From contig JBJCIZ010000744.1 of assembly GCA_051294375.1 (NCBI GenBank), forward strand, positions 1,807,252 through 1,871,251: a stretch of DNA of 64,000 nt, in the 5' to 3' direction. The position numbers and the translations under genes were made by a program. The first letter of the stretch is position 1. Every line of letters starts with the position of its first letter. Shown here one piece after another: positions 24,799 to 35,218 of this stretch. Source of the stretch: Paraspadella gotoi (Eukaryota > Chaetognatha). The notes beneath the pieces are model-generated. The model saw nothing but the letters and a program-made list of their open reading frames with translations. It had not been told where the DNA came from and did no database searches.

Positions 24799-25688
24799 AT
24801 TTAATGCCCACGCATGATCACCTGAGCAGTCATTCGACAAAGAGAGAGAGAGAGAGACAGAGAGTGAAATGAGAGCGGGGAAAAAAACGAGAAAGAGAGA
24901 GAGAGAGAGAGAAAAAAAAATCAGAAATGAATTAGCATTTGAAAGCGAGCAGCTGTATTAAAGGCCGACGCCCAACATTAGTTTTGCTTTTACAATCAAT
25001 TAATTCTTTCCTTAATTTTCCAAGAGATTTTATGGAGATTTATATCTTTATGATTCAGCAGACGATTTTTGAAATGATTATTTTGAATCAATTTTTATAT
25101 GATTTAAATACTATTTTTTAAACTTAAACGGATATCTGTTTCGATATTTTTACGTTTGACTCTCTCTTTCTCTCACTATCTTCCAAAACTTCAAAAAAAA
25201 AAAAAATCAGTCAACAAATTGGATGATAACACAGATACTGGGAAATAATGACTTAAAATGACTACCGGATCTTTTTATAACAAAAAATATTGCGCATTCC
25301 CAACAAAATTTTTAATATTGAGATATCGTTAATTATTATCGTTATATTGGTTAAGTAGGCTTAGGACGTTTCAAAGTATTGTTATCACTGACAACATTTT
25401 TTTTAAAATTAATTTTATTAGCTATTTTTGTTCTACATCAACAATTTACTTTTACCATCAAATTTGTACTAAAAATTATTTTCATTATCAATCCTACATT
25501 GCCCCATCTTTCCTTTCCTTACCTTTCCTTTCCTTACCTTTCCTCAAAAACCCTTCCTTTTCATTTTTCTACCTTCCCCTCTTCCCCCTGCCCTCCTCCC
25601 ACCTTCCCTCCTTCCCCCCTATCCTCCTACCACCTTTCCCCCTACCCACCTCCCACCTTCCCCCCCTTCTAAAAAAAAACCCAAAAAG

Positions 25689-25840
25689 CGGCGGCTCGTT
25701 CTATCCCACGTTCTACCCCGCGCACTTGTCGCCGACCGCAGCGGGTACTCCGCCCGCCTCTTCGGCCCCGCCCACTTCCGCTGCTGCCGCCGCAGCCGCA
25801 GCCGCTTCGCCCGCCTCTTCCGTCATGACAGCGACGCCAG
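25689..25840 (+). CDS. mbl: muscleblind, proposed second coding exon (Ala/Pro/Ser-rich linker)
   Basis: This GC-rich 152-bp block carries an open frame with no stop. It begins with one base completing a Ser codon, then 50 codons, then one base. The peptide starts GGSFYPTFYPAHLSPTAAGT, continues with Pro/Ser/Thr and a nine-alanine run, and ends near VMTATP. The donor CAG|GTGAGC at 25840/25841 is near consensus. Its phase-1 end joins the TG that opens the exon at 35010 to make a Val codon, giving VVNM at the junction. Fly Muscleblind also has a VVNM stretch just before its zinc finger (recalled, not searched). The 3' splice site is odd: the pyrimidine tract stops at about 25670 and an A-rich stretch precedes AG 25687-25688. 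Low complexity makes homology weak, so the evidence is phase, composition and donor. Confidence 0.6.
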
Positions 25841-26046
25841 GTGAGCGGAAAAAAGTCGTAACGGTTTTTTTTTTTCGTTTTTGTTTTGTGTTTTTTTTTT
25901 ATTTTTCTTCGGTTCTAAGTTAGATTCAGGATGTTTTGTTTTTTTTCTTTCTTTCTCTTGCTTTTTTTTTAGTTTTTTTTTTTGTTTCGCATTCGGCTCT
26001 GTTTTGTCTCTCCCCCCCCGCGCTTCTCGAAACTGTTTCTTTTCAC

Positions 26047-26054
26047 TCACGTGA
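26047..26054. promoter_or_regulatory. TCACGTGA site
   Basis: An E-box of the MITF/TFE type, 206 bp after the donor of the proposed second coding exon. Confidence 0.25.
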
Positions 26055-26914
26055 TCAGTAAAATAAAATAAAAAAATAGCGTGAGATTTTTCTTTTTTTA
26101 GCCAATTAACCAGTTAACTCGCGTTGACTTCGGGTTAAAAGATTCGTTGTCAATCAAGTTTTTTTTTATTTGTTATTTTTATTTTCATTTTTTTTGAAAA
26201 AAAAATTTAAAACTTTTTGTAAAATTTTATCAAAAAAAGAAACAAAAAAAATAAACATAAACATAAACATAAAAATAAACAAAGTGGTAAAGAAAGCTAA
26301 CGGATTTGTCTTCATTCAAAATTATAATCTTGGGTCAAAATCATTTTCGTAATTCGTTATGAAGACAAAGAAATCGGGGTCAGGTTACGTTCGAGTCGCA
26401 TCTACGAATATTTACGATAAATTACCATAAATTAACGATCCTAACTTATATATTATGATATATACGTCTTAAATATGCTTTTGCGCGACTAGTGAAGTCA
26501 ATAACTGTCGACAGATGGCGTCCATTCACTTTTTCAAACTCGCGCTGATCAACGACAGAAGATATTTCCATCTTTTTATCAATGTCTCTGTCTGTCTGTC
26601 TCTCTCTCNNNNNNNNNNTCTCTCTCTCTCTCTCTCATTCTGCAAAGGCAAAGAGATAGTTTTTTTTCCCCACCTATCATCAAAGTGACGTTCTCTGAAC
26701 GGGGGAACAAAAACTTAACATAAACAAACCAGGAAATAACAACGAAAACGACGACGACAAAAACCCCGTTTTTGTCTGCTGTCGCCTTTTGCGAGCCTCG
26801 TTTTCAGTTCGTTTACCTTTTGTTTTTTCACTCACAAAAATATTTTTTCGAGAGACTATTGGTGACACGTTCACTTTACCGCCGCAAGACGAAGCTGCCG
26901 TCTCGATTGTTTAA

Positions 26915-26985
26915 TAGCGGTACTTTTTAGAGTCGGAGGTAACAGGGGCTCCTCCCAACCCATGAAACTCGGGTTCGCGCCTACC
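26915..26985 (+). repeat. tRNA-like sequence
   Basis: GAGTCGGAGGTAACAGGGGC, then CTCCCAACCCATGAAACTCGGGTTCGCGCC, gives a B-box-like element and the CTCCCAACCCA string also seen at 36851-36923 on the other strand. Probably a tRNA-derived SINE remnant. Confidence 0.4.
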
Positions 26986-27044
26986 GGGTAGGCGGGTAGG
27001 CGGGTAGGCGGGTAGGCGGGTAGGCGGGTAGGCGGGTAGGCAGC
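26985..27044 (+). repeat. 8-bp minisatellite (GGGTAGGC)7
   Basis: A nearly perfect run of GGGTAGGC units is fused to the 3' end of the tRNA-like sequence, whose CTACCGGGTAGGC end may be the seed of the expansion. Confidence 0.95.
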
Positions 27045-27386
27045 TTACCCGATTCACATTAAAGACCCAAGAGACGTACGACATCGAATCCACAGTTTGT
27101 TGGCGACGCGCTTCAACTATCGTCATCGTCTCGAGCACATTGACGAGTCCAAATTAACGTGATGGTTAATTGGTTATATCACCTCCGCTCAAACATGTTC
27201 AATGTTTCACCATCTGTGACCTTTGTTCGTGAGTAAACAAAGCTTGCATCACGAACATTCACAGTCATGAAATTCAATAACTTCTCCATTAAAATTTTAT
27301 TCCCGCGAATTAAATTCGACGCCTCAGTCTCGATTCATATTTATTTTTTCGATTTGAAGGGACTCTGCCTCTGCCTTACCTATTAT

Positions 27387-27389
<3 letters not shown>

Positions 27390-27482
<93 letters not shown>
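27390..27482 (+). repeat. (TC)46 microsatellite
   Basis: One of the longest uninterrupted dinucleotide arrays in the window. Confidence 0.98.
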
Positions 27483-27483
<1 letters not shown>

Positions 27484-27594
27484 CTCTTTTCTCTCAACGG
27501 TAAGGGTAAGGCCTAAGGTAAGTTCCCTCAAATATTCAATTTTTCAATGTCTCATCGATCAAATTATGTCACACCTTTAACTCTTTCTGTTCGC

Positions 27595-27685
27595 CGCACA
27601 CGGTGTTCACCAACGCAGCAGCAGAAGCCGCCGTCGCAGTCGTCGTAGCAGCCGCAACCGCCGCCGCTACCAATCTCCAGTCTCG
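27595..27685 (+). other. GC-rich CAG/GCC trinucleotide patch in intron 2
   Basis: A 90-bp CpG-rich patch of mixed GCA, GCC and GTC triplets. One frame gives alanine/valine runs and another gives an Arg/Ser-rich peptide. Neither is flanked by a convincing acceptor-donor pair. It could be a cassette exon, but I see no firm support. Confidence 0.25.
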
Positions 27686-27714
27686 TTATTTTTCAGGCCA
27701 ATCATTCATCCCAT

Positions 27715-27764
<50 letters not shown>

Positions 27765-28391
27765 GCGGGAAAAGAAAAAAAATATTTCGCGGTCGACCTA
27801 TGAGGTGACCCGGTNNNNNNNNNNNNNNNNNNNNNNNNNNNNNNNNNNNNNNNNNNNNNNNNNNNNNNNNNNNNNNNNNNNNNNNNNNNNNNNNNNNNNN
27901 NNNNNNNNNNNNNNNNNNNNNNNNNNNNNNNNNNNNNNNNNNNNNNNNNNNNNNNNNNNNNNNNNNNNNNNNNNNNNNNNNNNNNNNNNNNNNNNNNNNN
28001 NNNNNNNNNNNNNNNNNNNNNNNNNNNNNNNNNNNNNNNNNNNNNNNNNNNNNNNNNNNNNNNNNNNNNNNNNNNNNNNNNNNNNNNNNNNNNNNNNNNN
28101 NNNNNNNNNNNNNNNNNNNNNNNNNNNNNNNNNNNNNNNNNNNNNNNNNNNNNNNNNNNNNNNNNNNNNNNNNNNNNNNNNNNNNNNGTTGTAGGCGGTC
28201 CGCTGTGAAGAAAGACTGCAGATGGCAGAAGAAGATGAGATGCTCTTCTTTTTTTTTCCTGCCGCAACCAATGGTCATGGTAGGAATCTTTTTGGATTTG
28301 TGGGAATTTTATTGTGTCGAGTTTTGTTTCTTGTTTTTAAATGTTTACTTCATCATTAATTGATAATCTTTGTACAAATTATATTTCTTTA

Positions 28392-28552
28392 CTTCATTTA
28401 ACAAATAAGCTATCTTGCCCTTGACTTTGGACAGGCTTTGGTGGTTTAAGGCCTCCATCACTCTTACAAGATAATGAAATAGCTTTCAATCAAGACCCTC
28501 TCACAATCTCGTTTATTCACTCCCAGAGTTCCTGGTTACCCTATCAAGTGGT
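28392..28552 (+). repeat. R1 interspersed repeat, copy b
   Basis: AATAAGCTATCTTGCCCTTG through CTATCAAGTGG matches copy a, but keeps the AGAGTTCCTGGTTACC part that a lacks and loses the TTTCATA end. Confidence 0.8.
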
Positions 28553-28945
28553 ATAATGTATTATTGTATTGTATTATGTATTATGAAATGTTTTGTCCCT
28601 TCTTCTTTAGTTTCATCTTGTGTTTTCTCTTCATCTTTGTTTCTTTTGTTTTGTCTTTTCTTTTTTGGTCTCTTTCGTTTCTTTGCTTCGTTTTTCTTCT
28701 TTTCTCCTCTGTTCTTCCCCGGCCTTGTTCTTTACTTGTCTTTCTTTTGTGTCCCACCCTGCTTTTAATTTGTCCTTCAGTGTTTATCCTTTTCCACCCT
28801 TTGTCCTTGTCCCATCCTTGTCTTTGTCCCGTCCTTGTCCATAATTTTTTTTCTCCCTCCTCGTTTTCCTTCCTTCTTTCGATTTGTCCTCCGCTGGACA
28901 GATGGGGCTCGAGGGAGGGCGCTCGCGTGCCGAGCAATACCGCGT

Positions 28946-28948
<3 letters not shown>

Positions 28949-29006
<58 letters not shown>

Positions 29007-29108
29007 GTCGCACGCGAGTACCTGTAAGCAACGCGTTCGTCGTTTCGGATCCCAAAGAAGAAAAGCAAAGGATATAAAACCGGAAAGAAAGGGATTTTTT
29101 TGTTCTCA

Positions 29109-29146
<38 letters not shown>
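28949..29146 (+). repeat. (TC)n tracts with unique linker
   Basis: Two (TC)n runs (28949-29007, 29110-29147) flank a short unique piece. The long ORF through here is a repeat artefact. Confidence 0.9.
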
Positions 29147-29149
<3 letters not shown>

Positions 29150-29224
29150 CGAGGATTAAGGTTTTATTGAAGAAGAAGAGAATCCTTCTGTTTCTTGACC
29201 TCGAAAGATTTTGAACTTTGGTCG

Positions 29225-29697
29225 TCGTCCTTCTCCTTTCTTTTCTTTCTTTCTCCTCTCCTTTCCTTTCCTTTCCTTTTTATTCCATTTTCACTCCTTT
29301 CTTTCCCTTTCTTTTCCTTTCATTTCCTTTTCCTTTCCTTTCCTTTCCTTTCCTTTCCTTTCCTTTCAATTCTTCATTTCATTTCAATCTTTTCCTTCTT
29401 TCCTTTACCTTTCCTTTCCTTTCCCTTCCTCCTTTCCTTTCCTTTCCTTTCTTTCCTTTCCTCTTTCCTTTCCGTTCCTTTCCTTTCCTTTCCTTTCCCT
29501 TTCCCTTTCCTTTCCTTTTCCTTTCTTTCCCTGTCTTTCCCTTCTCCTTTCCTTTCTTTCCTTCTCCTCTCCTTTCCTTTCCTTTTTATTCCATTTTCTC
29601 TCCTTTCTTTCCTTCCATTTTCTTTACTTTCCCTTTACTTAATTCCCAATTTTTTCCTCACCTTTTCCTCTATAGCTTTTTCCTTTTTATATCCCCT

Positions 29698-29769
<72 letters not shown>

Positions 29770-29795
29770 TTCTTTTCTTTCCTTTCCTTTCTACC
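29225..29795 (+). repeat. (TTTCC)n then (TTTC)n pyrimidine array
   Basis: About 450 bp of TTTCC units with drift are followed by a clean (TTTC)18 block at 29698-29769. The sense strand is almost pure pyrimidine, and the array lies inside mbl intron 2. Confidence 0.95.
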
Positions 29796-29985
29796 TCATA
29801 CTCTCCCCTTCACTTATTACCTTTTCCATATAACCTTACCTCATCTTCTCCCACCCCGCGCTTTTCACCCTTTACCAACTACCCACTAACCACTACCCAC
29901 TACCTACTACCCACTAACCACTACCCAGCCCTCTCATGAAACGCGCAGCCTCTTCGCGTGCGCAACAAAACGAAACCGTTAAAAA

Positions 29986-30031
<46 letters not shown>

Positions 30032-30064
30032 CTGAAGCTTCAAGCGTCCGACATCAACCTGATT

Positions 30065-30380
30065 CCGTAAAATTTAATAACAACAACAACAAGAAGAAGA
30101 ACAGCTACTATCGTTGCTACAACAACAACGACGACGACATCGACAAGAAAAACGACGACAACGAAAATGAAAAAAGAGAACAACAACAAAGACAAAGACA
30201 ACAACAAAGAAAACAATAACAAAAACAAAGACAACAAAAAAGAGAACAACAACAAAGACAAAGACAACAAAAAAGAGAACAACAACAAAGAAAACAATAA
30301 CAAAGACAAAGACAACAAAAAAGAGAACAACGTCAACAAGGAAGACGACGACGACAATAACAACGACAACAACAATTTCA
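30065..30380 (+). repeat. AAC/AAG/GAC trinucleotide array with an open frame
   Basis: A decayed AAC/AAG/GAC array. From ATG 30167 one frame stays open to 30607 and would encode an Asn/Lys/Asp tract followed by a Ser/Pro-rich tail. The first part is a direct read-out of the triplets and no domain is visible, so I treat it as a repeat rather than a gene. Confidence 0.8.
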
Positions 30381-30649
30381 TTTCTTCGCCTAACTCATTC
30401 TTAAACTCAAGTGACTCGTCGCCGCCATCGTCTGACTTTCTCGACCACGAGCCCTCACCGCCGCCACCTCTGCATCTGCCGCCACCGCCTGCTTTCTTTT
30501 TCTTCCCCCCCGCCTGCCCCCTTTCTTTTTATCCGCCACCTCTCCGCTTCACCCTGCCTCCTATTTCATCCCCCACCGTCTGCCGAACCTCGCAATTATT
30601 TTCATAAAATTTTCGTCAGAGACTTTTATCGCCGGATTGAGATGGGAAG

Positions 30650-30688
<39 letters not shown>

Positions 30689-31110
30689 ACTCACCCTTTG
30701 TGCTTTCCATTGTTGACTCATCCATCCCTTACCCTTACCCTTACATTTTCGGTTTCCTGTCCCAAAAAAAGAATAAAGAAAGAATGAAATAAAAATAAGA
30801 AAAAAAAAAGAAAAATTAAAAACAAATATTAACAAATAAAGACGGACGATTTTCTCAAATTGTCTCATCTTCATTTCAAAAGAAATATTCTACAGATTTT
30901 TGACGACAACAAAGACAACAACAACAACGACAGAATGTACATCCATAGACGGTCGATCCCTTTGACTCAAAAGGTTGAATTTTTATACGTTTTCCTGTAA
31001 ATTGTGTACGAGCGGGATTTCATTACCACCAATCCTTCGCCATCCCAACATTTGCCATCCCCCATGCACTTCCTCGATTTAATGAAATCTCTTCCACTCG
31101 GACACCAGAA

Positions 31111-31275
31111 CGCCAGAATGCCAGAATGCCAAAACGCCAGTATGTCATAACCTAAGAATGCCAGACCTCCAGAAGGCCAGAACGCCAGAATGTCATGACG
31201 CCAGAATGCCAGAACCCCAGAACGATACAATGCCATAACGCCAGAATGCCAGACTGCCAGAATCTAACGCGCGCT
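31111..31275 (+). repeat. 10-bp minisatellite (CCAGAAYGCC) rich in YGCY
   Basis: Units of CCAGAATG and CCAGAACG repeat with 8-10 bp spacing. Each intact unit carries CGCC or TGCC. I count twelve YGCC plus one CGCT on the sense strand in 165 bases. YGCY is the established core binding motif of Muscleblind/MBNL proteins. The array is in intron 2, 3.7 kb upstream of the zinc-finger exon. Confidence 0.9.
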
Positions 31276-31674
31276 CAAAGAGATTCGACCCTAAATTAAA
31301 CGAGGGATATCGTCAAAGGTGCACACGCCAGGATGCGATCAATGCAATCAAAGCAACAACCATTTGATGCGATCAACGAATTCCTCTTCGAATATATACG
31401 ATCTATTTTTATCTGACTACAACTCCGCCTTCGCCCTACCTCCCTTCCCCCCCCCTACCGACCTCATTTGCGGGCGGATTTTATGGGAGGGACGCGTCCG
31501 TTGTTGATTTTGTGTCGTCGTCGTCGTCGTCGTCGTCGTCTTCATCGCCGCCCCTCGCACGACATCCTCGTGCCGTTCGGGGGCATTAAACGTGCCGTAA
31601 CCGGATAGGTTCGACCCCGACGGGTCGCGGGAGGCCTACGCCCTTTCATTTCAAATCAAGANNNNNNNNNNNNN

Positions 31675-31713
<39 letters not shown>

Positions 31714-32768
31714 CCTTAATGGCGCAGGAATTTTTGTGGTGCAGACTTGTCCCTTTATTATTGTTTCTCTGATTTCGAGCAACTCGTCTGGTGCCATTGC
31801 ATGAAATTCTAAGCGTCTTAAAATTGGTCACTTAATTTTGTTTTGTCAGTTTCTCGGTCGGTCAGTCCGTCCGTCCGTTTGATATTTGGCCGATCTTTCG
31901 GTCAGTTTCTCAGCGCCGCAATACGAGTCTATCCCGGTGACGGAATCCAAGTCACGAGGCGAGATAGTTAATTGTTATCCAATCGCGAATAAAACTAAAT
32001 TTATCATTTATGGCATTTGGGATGGCTTTGGGGGCTTCCGACCCTCAGTGACGCCTCCAGTCACTGGCGCGGTTACCCTAGGACGACGGTCTCGCTTTGC
32101 CAACGCAGGGATGGAACACAAGGCCTTGCATGGTCTGTTCCCCCTCTGAGCCAATGGAATTTGCTGAACGATGATGGACGTGAGGCAATGTGAATATACC
32201 GCCACACCTTATCATTTCTCACAGGAATATTCGTTGATTAAATATCGAGGTCGCTTTTCGAAAATCGTCCATATTTTCTGTTCCTTAATGTTAATCTTAT
32301 TAATTTAAGCTGAAAAGCGACGTTTTATGAAAACGAGGCCGTCTCTTCGTCTCTCCGCCGTCTACGAAATTCGTCGCCAGAATCCGTTGACCTTTTCCTC
32401 ATCGGCCGGATTCTGCCGGATTGTCGAGCCGGATTGGGCCGGATCGCGGTCTCTCTCGGACTTGGGACCCGGCGACGGGTTTTTTTGGGGTCCGAAGTCC
32501 TGCCTTTAGGTTTCGAGTCGCGCGATCGAAGGGAGAAAAAGGGTTATCGGCCTCAGATTGAGTCAGAAGGGTGGAAATTGTGGTCGGGGTCATGTAGGGG
32601 AGTGAAAAGGAGTGTTTGGGAGTGGTTTGGGGTTGTGATGCATCAGGAGAGTCTTGGGTGGCTCGGCTGTCAATGCAAGGAACAGATTTTCGTAGAAACG
32701 CGAGGTCTGTAGTAAATACTTTACTACTAGTAAATTAATACTACTACTTTACTTTTCCTTATCATATA

Positions 32769-33017
32769 ATACTTAAGGAAGTGGTCTTTTCATACAATTG
32801 AAATATTTTCCACTTCATTGATAGGGAAGCCAGGTACTCTAGGAGTGAATAGACTGTGAGAGAGTCTTGATTAAAAGCTTGTAGGGACCTGCTATGTCAT
32901 TATCTTGTAAGAGTGATGGAGGCCTTAAACCACCAAAGAGTGTCCAAAGTCTGGGTCGAGATAGCTTATTTATTAAATGAATGGATAATTTTTATATTGG
33001 TTGTACCAATTTCATAA
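32769..33017 (-). repeat. R1 interspersed repeat, copy c
   Basis: The fullest copy, reverse-complementary to copies a and b. It runs from TACTTAAGGAAGTGG to TTGGTTGTACCAATTTCAT. With copy b it forms an inverted pair about 4.2 kb apart inside intron 2. Confidence 0.85.
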
Positions 33018-33294
33018 ATGAATATAAATAAAGGAAAACCTTAAAATATAAATTTAGAATATAAACAAAACAAAAACATCTTCTTGCTTCAAATCAGTCA
33101 ACCGAAACTTTTGTCCAAGTCCTCTCGTTAAATCGATCGTATCTCTTTAAATCCGTTGTCATTAAGTCCGTTTTAACGAAAGGTTCTCTCGTTTTTTTTC
33201 TCCGCAAAATAAAGATTTTTTTTTTTTTATAAAAATTTTACTGATATCGTCTATATATAATATATATTTATAGTTAGGCGGTTAACCTTCACCG

Positions 33295-33400
33295 AAACAG
33301 GAATCAGAGAGTTGTCTCTGTCTCTGTGGTATAATGGTTCAAACATCGGATTCAAGCACAGAGATTGCGGGTTCTAATCCCGGAGATGCATCTCTCACTT
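33295..33400 (+). repeat. tRNA-like sequence, probably SINE or tRNA pseudogene
   Basis: GTGGTATAATGG fits an A box. GGTTCTAATCC, 42 bases further on, fits a B box with one mismatch. A TGTCTCT/AGATGCA acceptor pairing is imperfect and the anticodon arm does not fold well, so a working tRNA is unlikely. The lead-in ACCTTCACCGAAACAGGAATCAGAGA resembles 33582-33610, which suggests a longer repeat family. Confidence 0.5.
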
Positions 33401-35009
33401 CTTTTAGAAATATGACGATGGTAAACATTGCGGCGCGGGACAATTTACGGATGTGAAATACGCAAATCGACGCCGTTGGTCTAATTTGGATCCGGACTTG
33501 TTCTCTTCTTTTAAGTTTAAAAGTGAGACTCTGGAATCAGTTATATAGTGAAGCTCACCAAGATGTGAATAGGAGATTAACCTGGCACCGAGACAGGAAT
33601 CAAAGATATTGTTTAAATTGCCCTAATGAATCTCTAAAGTTAAATCAGGCTTGATGACCACGGGCTGCCATATTGGTTGGTAACAGCTGGTGGCGGGAAT
33701 CGAAGATGGCCTGACGAAAGAGTATTGATAAAGTATTGATTAAGGCTGAGATTTAACATTGATTGATCAAAATTGACGCCGTGGTACGACTCGGGCTGAC
33801 ATGTAGAGGTTAAATGTCTAAGTAAGATTAATTCTTTTATGATAGTAATAATTTTGGTGCCACGATTAAAGGCAACATATATCATTTGTTAACATTTTAT
33901 AATTTCAGTGGCCTTTTTTTCGGGATTCAGAATCGTCTGCTTGGCCTTAAGGTCACAGACGAGTCAGCGCGACCTGAATACGAGAGAGCGAGAGAGAGAG
34001 AGCGAGAGAGAGTTGATTTACTACAACACTGAAAAAGAGAAGGGAAAGAGTTTTTAGGCAAATCATAAAATGTCTCGATTTCGATCCAGTTTTTTTTTTT
34101 AATTGGCCCTACTCGCTNNNNNNNNNNCTCTCTCTCTCTCTCTCTCTCTAATTATTCCGATTGTCTGGAGCAAGAAGAAATAACTTTTTTTTTGCCAAAA
34201 TTTTGGGTCAGGTTTTATCTTTGTTATTCTTTGTGACTGAGTCAGAGCGAGATTTTTTGATTGGCTCCTTGCGTGTACAGCTGTAAAATTTGTGTCCGTT
34301 TCCCAAATTTTTTGGAAGGAAGAGGAGAGAGAGTGAGCGAGAGAGAGAGAGAGACAAACACACACACACACGTGGTGGAAACGCAAGAACGTGGGAAAAT
34401 CTGTGACAACTTCGTCTTAACATTTGAAACATTTTAAAAATGTAAAAATATTTAAAATAAATCTGACATTTTTAAAAATGTTAGTGGGCGACGCTGAGTA
34501 TGAATTAATCCAAAACATTTAAAAAATTGTAAAATAGATTTACGACTAAAAATCTTTCCGAAAGTAAAATTTAACCTAATAATTGTTATTAGTTTTTAAA
34601 TTTTTAAATTTTTTAAAAAATTTTAAATTAATTTTTGCAGTCGTATTTTTTTTTATAATTGTGTAATTTGAAAAAGGAATGTGGGCTCTATTTTACGAAA
34701 GCGCCCAATTTTTGTTCTAACTCTTTGAATTTAATATAAAATTTTAATAATAGTAATAGTAATACCAGATCGTTTTCCTAATTCCTTACCCTCTACTTTA
34801 ATCTTTAAACTAACATTTAATTTTAATTTTTAATTTTAAACACCTATATTTAAGCTAAAATAAAATACTTTCGCAAAATACTCCCCAAACGGACCTGAAA
34901 ATAGCCTCGATTGACCTTCCGCATACAAACTTACCCTTTCCTCACTCTTTCCTCACCCCCCCCAAACCCCCCTTTTTTTTCTCCCCCACCACATTGTCCT
35001 CTCCTCCAG

Positions 35010-35218
35010 TGGTGAACATGGCCAACCTCATGAACGGAATGAGCCCGATGCTGGCGCTGGCGACTCAAAAAGACTCCAGGTGGCTCACCCTAGAAGTTTG
35101 TCGAGAATATCAGCGCAACAAATGCAGCCGCACGGAGAACGAGTGCAAATTCGCTCACCCGCCGCCGCAGGTCGAAGTGCAGAACGGGAGAGTCACCGCC
35201 TGTTTCGACTCCATCAAG
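35010..35218 (+). CDS. mbl: muscleblind CCCH zinc-finger 1 exon
   Basis: This exon encodes the N-terminal RNA-binding core of Muscleblind/MBNL, a nuclear and cytoplasmic regulator of alternative splicing that binds YGCY motifs. After the junction codon come VNMANLMNG, a short Met/Leu/Ala insert, [10 protein letters not shown], and a complete C-x7-C-x6-C-x3-H finger (CREYQRNKC, then C, then CKFAH). Next are [17 protein letters not shown] and the first Cys of finger 2. It is preceded by a long pyrimidine tract ending CTCCAG and followed by AAG|GTGAGT. The phase-0 exit after FDSIK is the boundary known from fly and vertebrate genes. ATG 35018 could also start a shorter isoform with 67 codons in this exon. 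Finger 2 continues in an exon outside the window. This is the exon that circularises in flies. Confidence 0.96.

Larger units (their letters stand above)
18066..25688 (+). other. mbl: Proposed mbl intron 1
   Basis: The 7.6-kb interval between proposed coding exons 1 and 2 starts GTATTA and ends AAAAAG. It contains the (ATT)26 array, a tRNA-like sequence, the R3 degenerate tandem, a telomere-like array, (GAC)n at about 22262-22292, (GTC)n at 22507-22535, a TTTC array, and many (TC)n/(GA)n tracts at 19180-19280, 21185-21242, 23380-23750 and 24090-24930. I see no other coding sequence. Its ORFs are translations of simple repeats. Confidence 0.5.
25841..35009 (+). other. mbl: mbl intron 2
   Basis: This 9.2-kb interval starts GTGAGC and ends CTCCTCCAG after a strong pyrimidine tract. 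It contains tRNA-like sequences, two R1 repeats in opposite orientation, (TC)46, the TTTCC array, a long N gap (27815-28187) and the YGCC-rich minisatellite at 31111-31275. Between 33400 and 34980 there is only AT-rich unique sequence, a short N gap and a (GA)n tract. I see no other gene. Confidence 0.65.

Noticed and set aside
27600-27690. Frame reading like an Arg/Ser domain (RSSRSRRRSRRSSR)
   Set aside because: It arises from mixed CGC/AGC triplets. Another frame gives alanine runs, and there is no acceptor-donor pair of matching phase with the mbl exons.
28564-29889. Long overlapping ORFs rich in Ser/Phe/Leu
   Set aside because: They translate (TC)n, (TTTCC)n and (TTTC)n arrays, are present in several frames at once, and have no motif.
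30167-30607. 146-codon Asn/Lys/Asp-rich ORF as a nested gene
   Set aside because: The first two-thirds mirror the AAC/AAG/GAC repeat. No promoter, domain or splice evidence.
31111-31275. CRISPR-like array
   Set aside because: Units are 8-10 bp with no spacers, in an animal genome. It is a minisatellite.
33320-33392. Functional tRNA gene
   Set aside because: A and B boxes are present, but the acceptor stem has a mismatch and an extra base and the anticodon arm does not fold. Kept as tRNA-like only.
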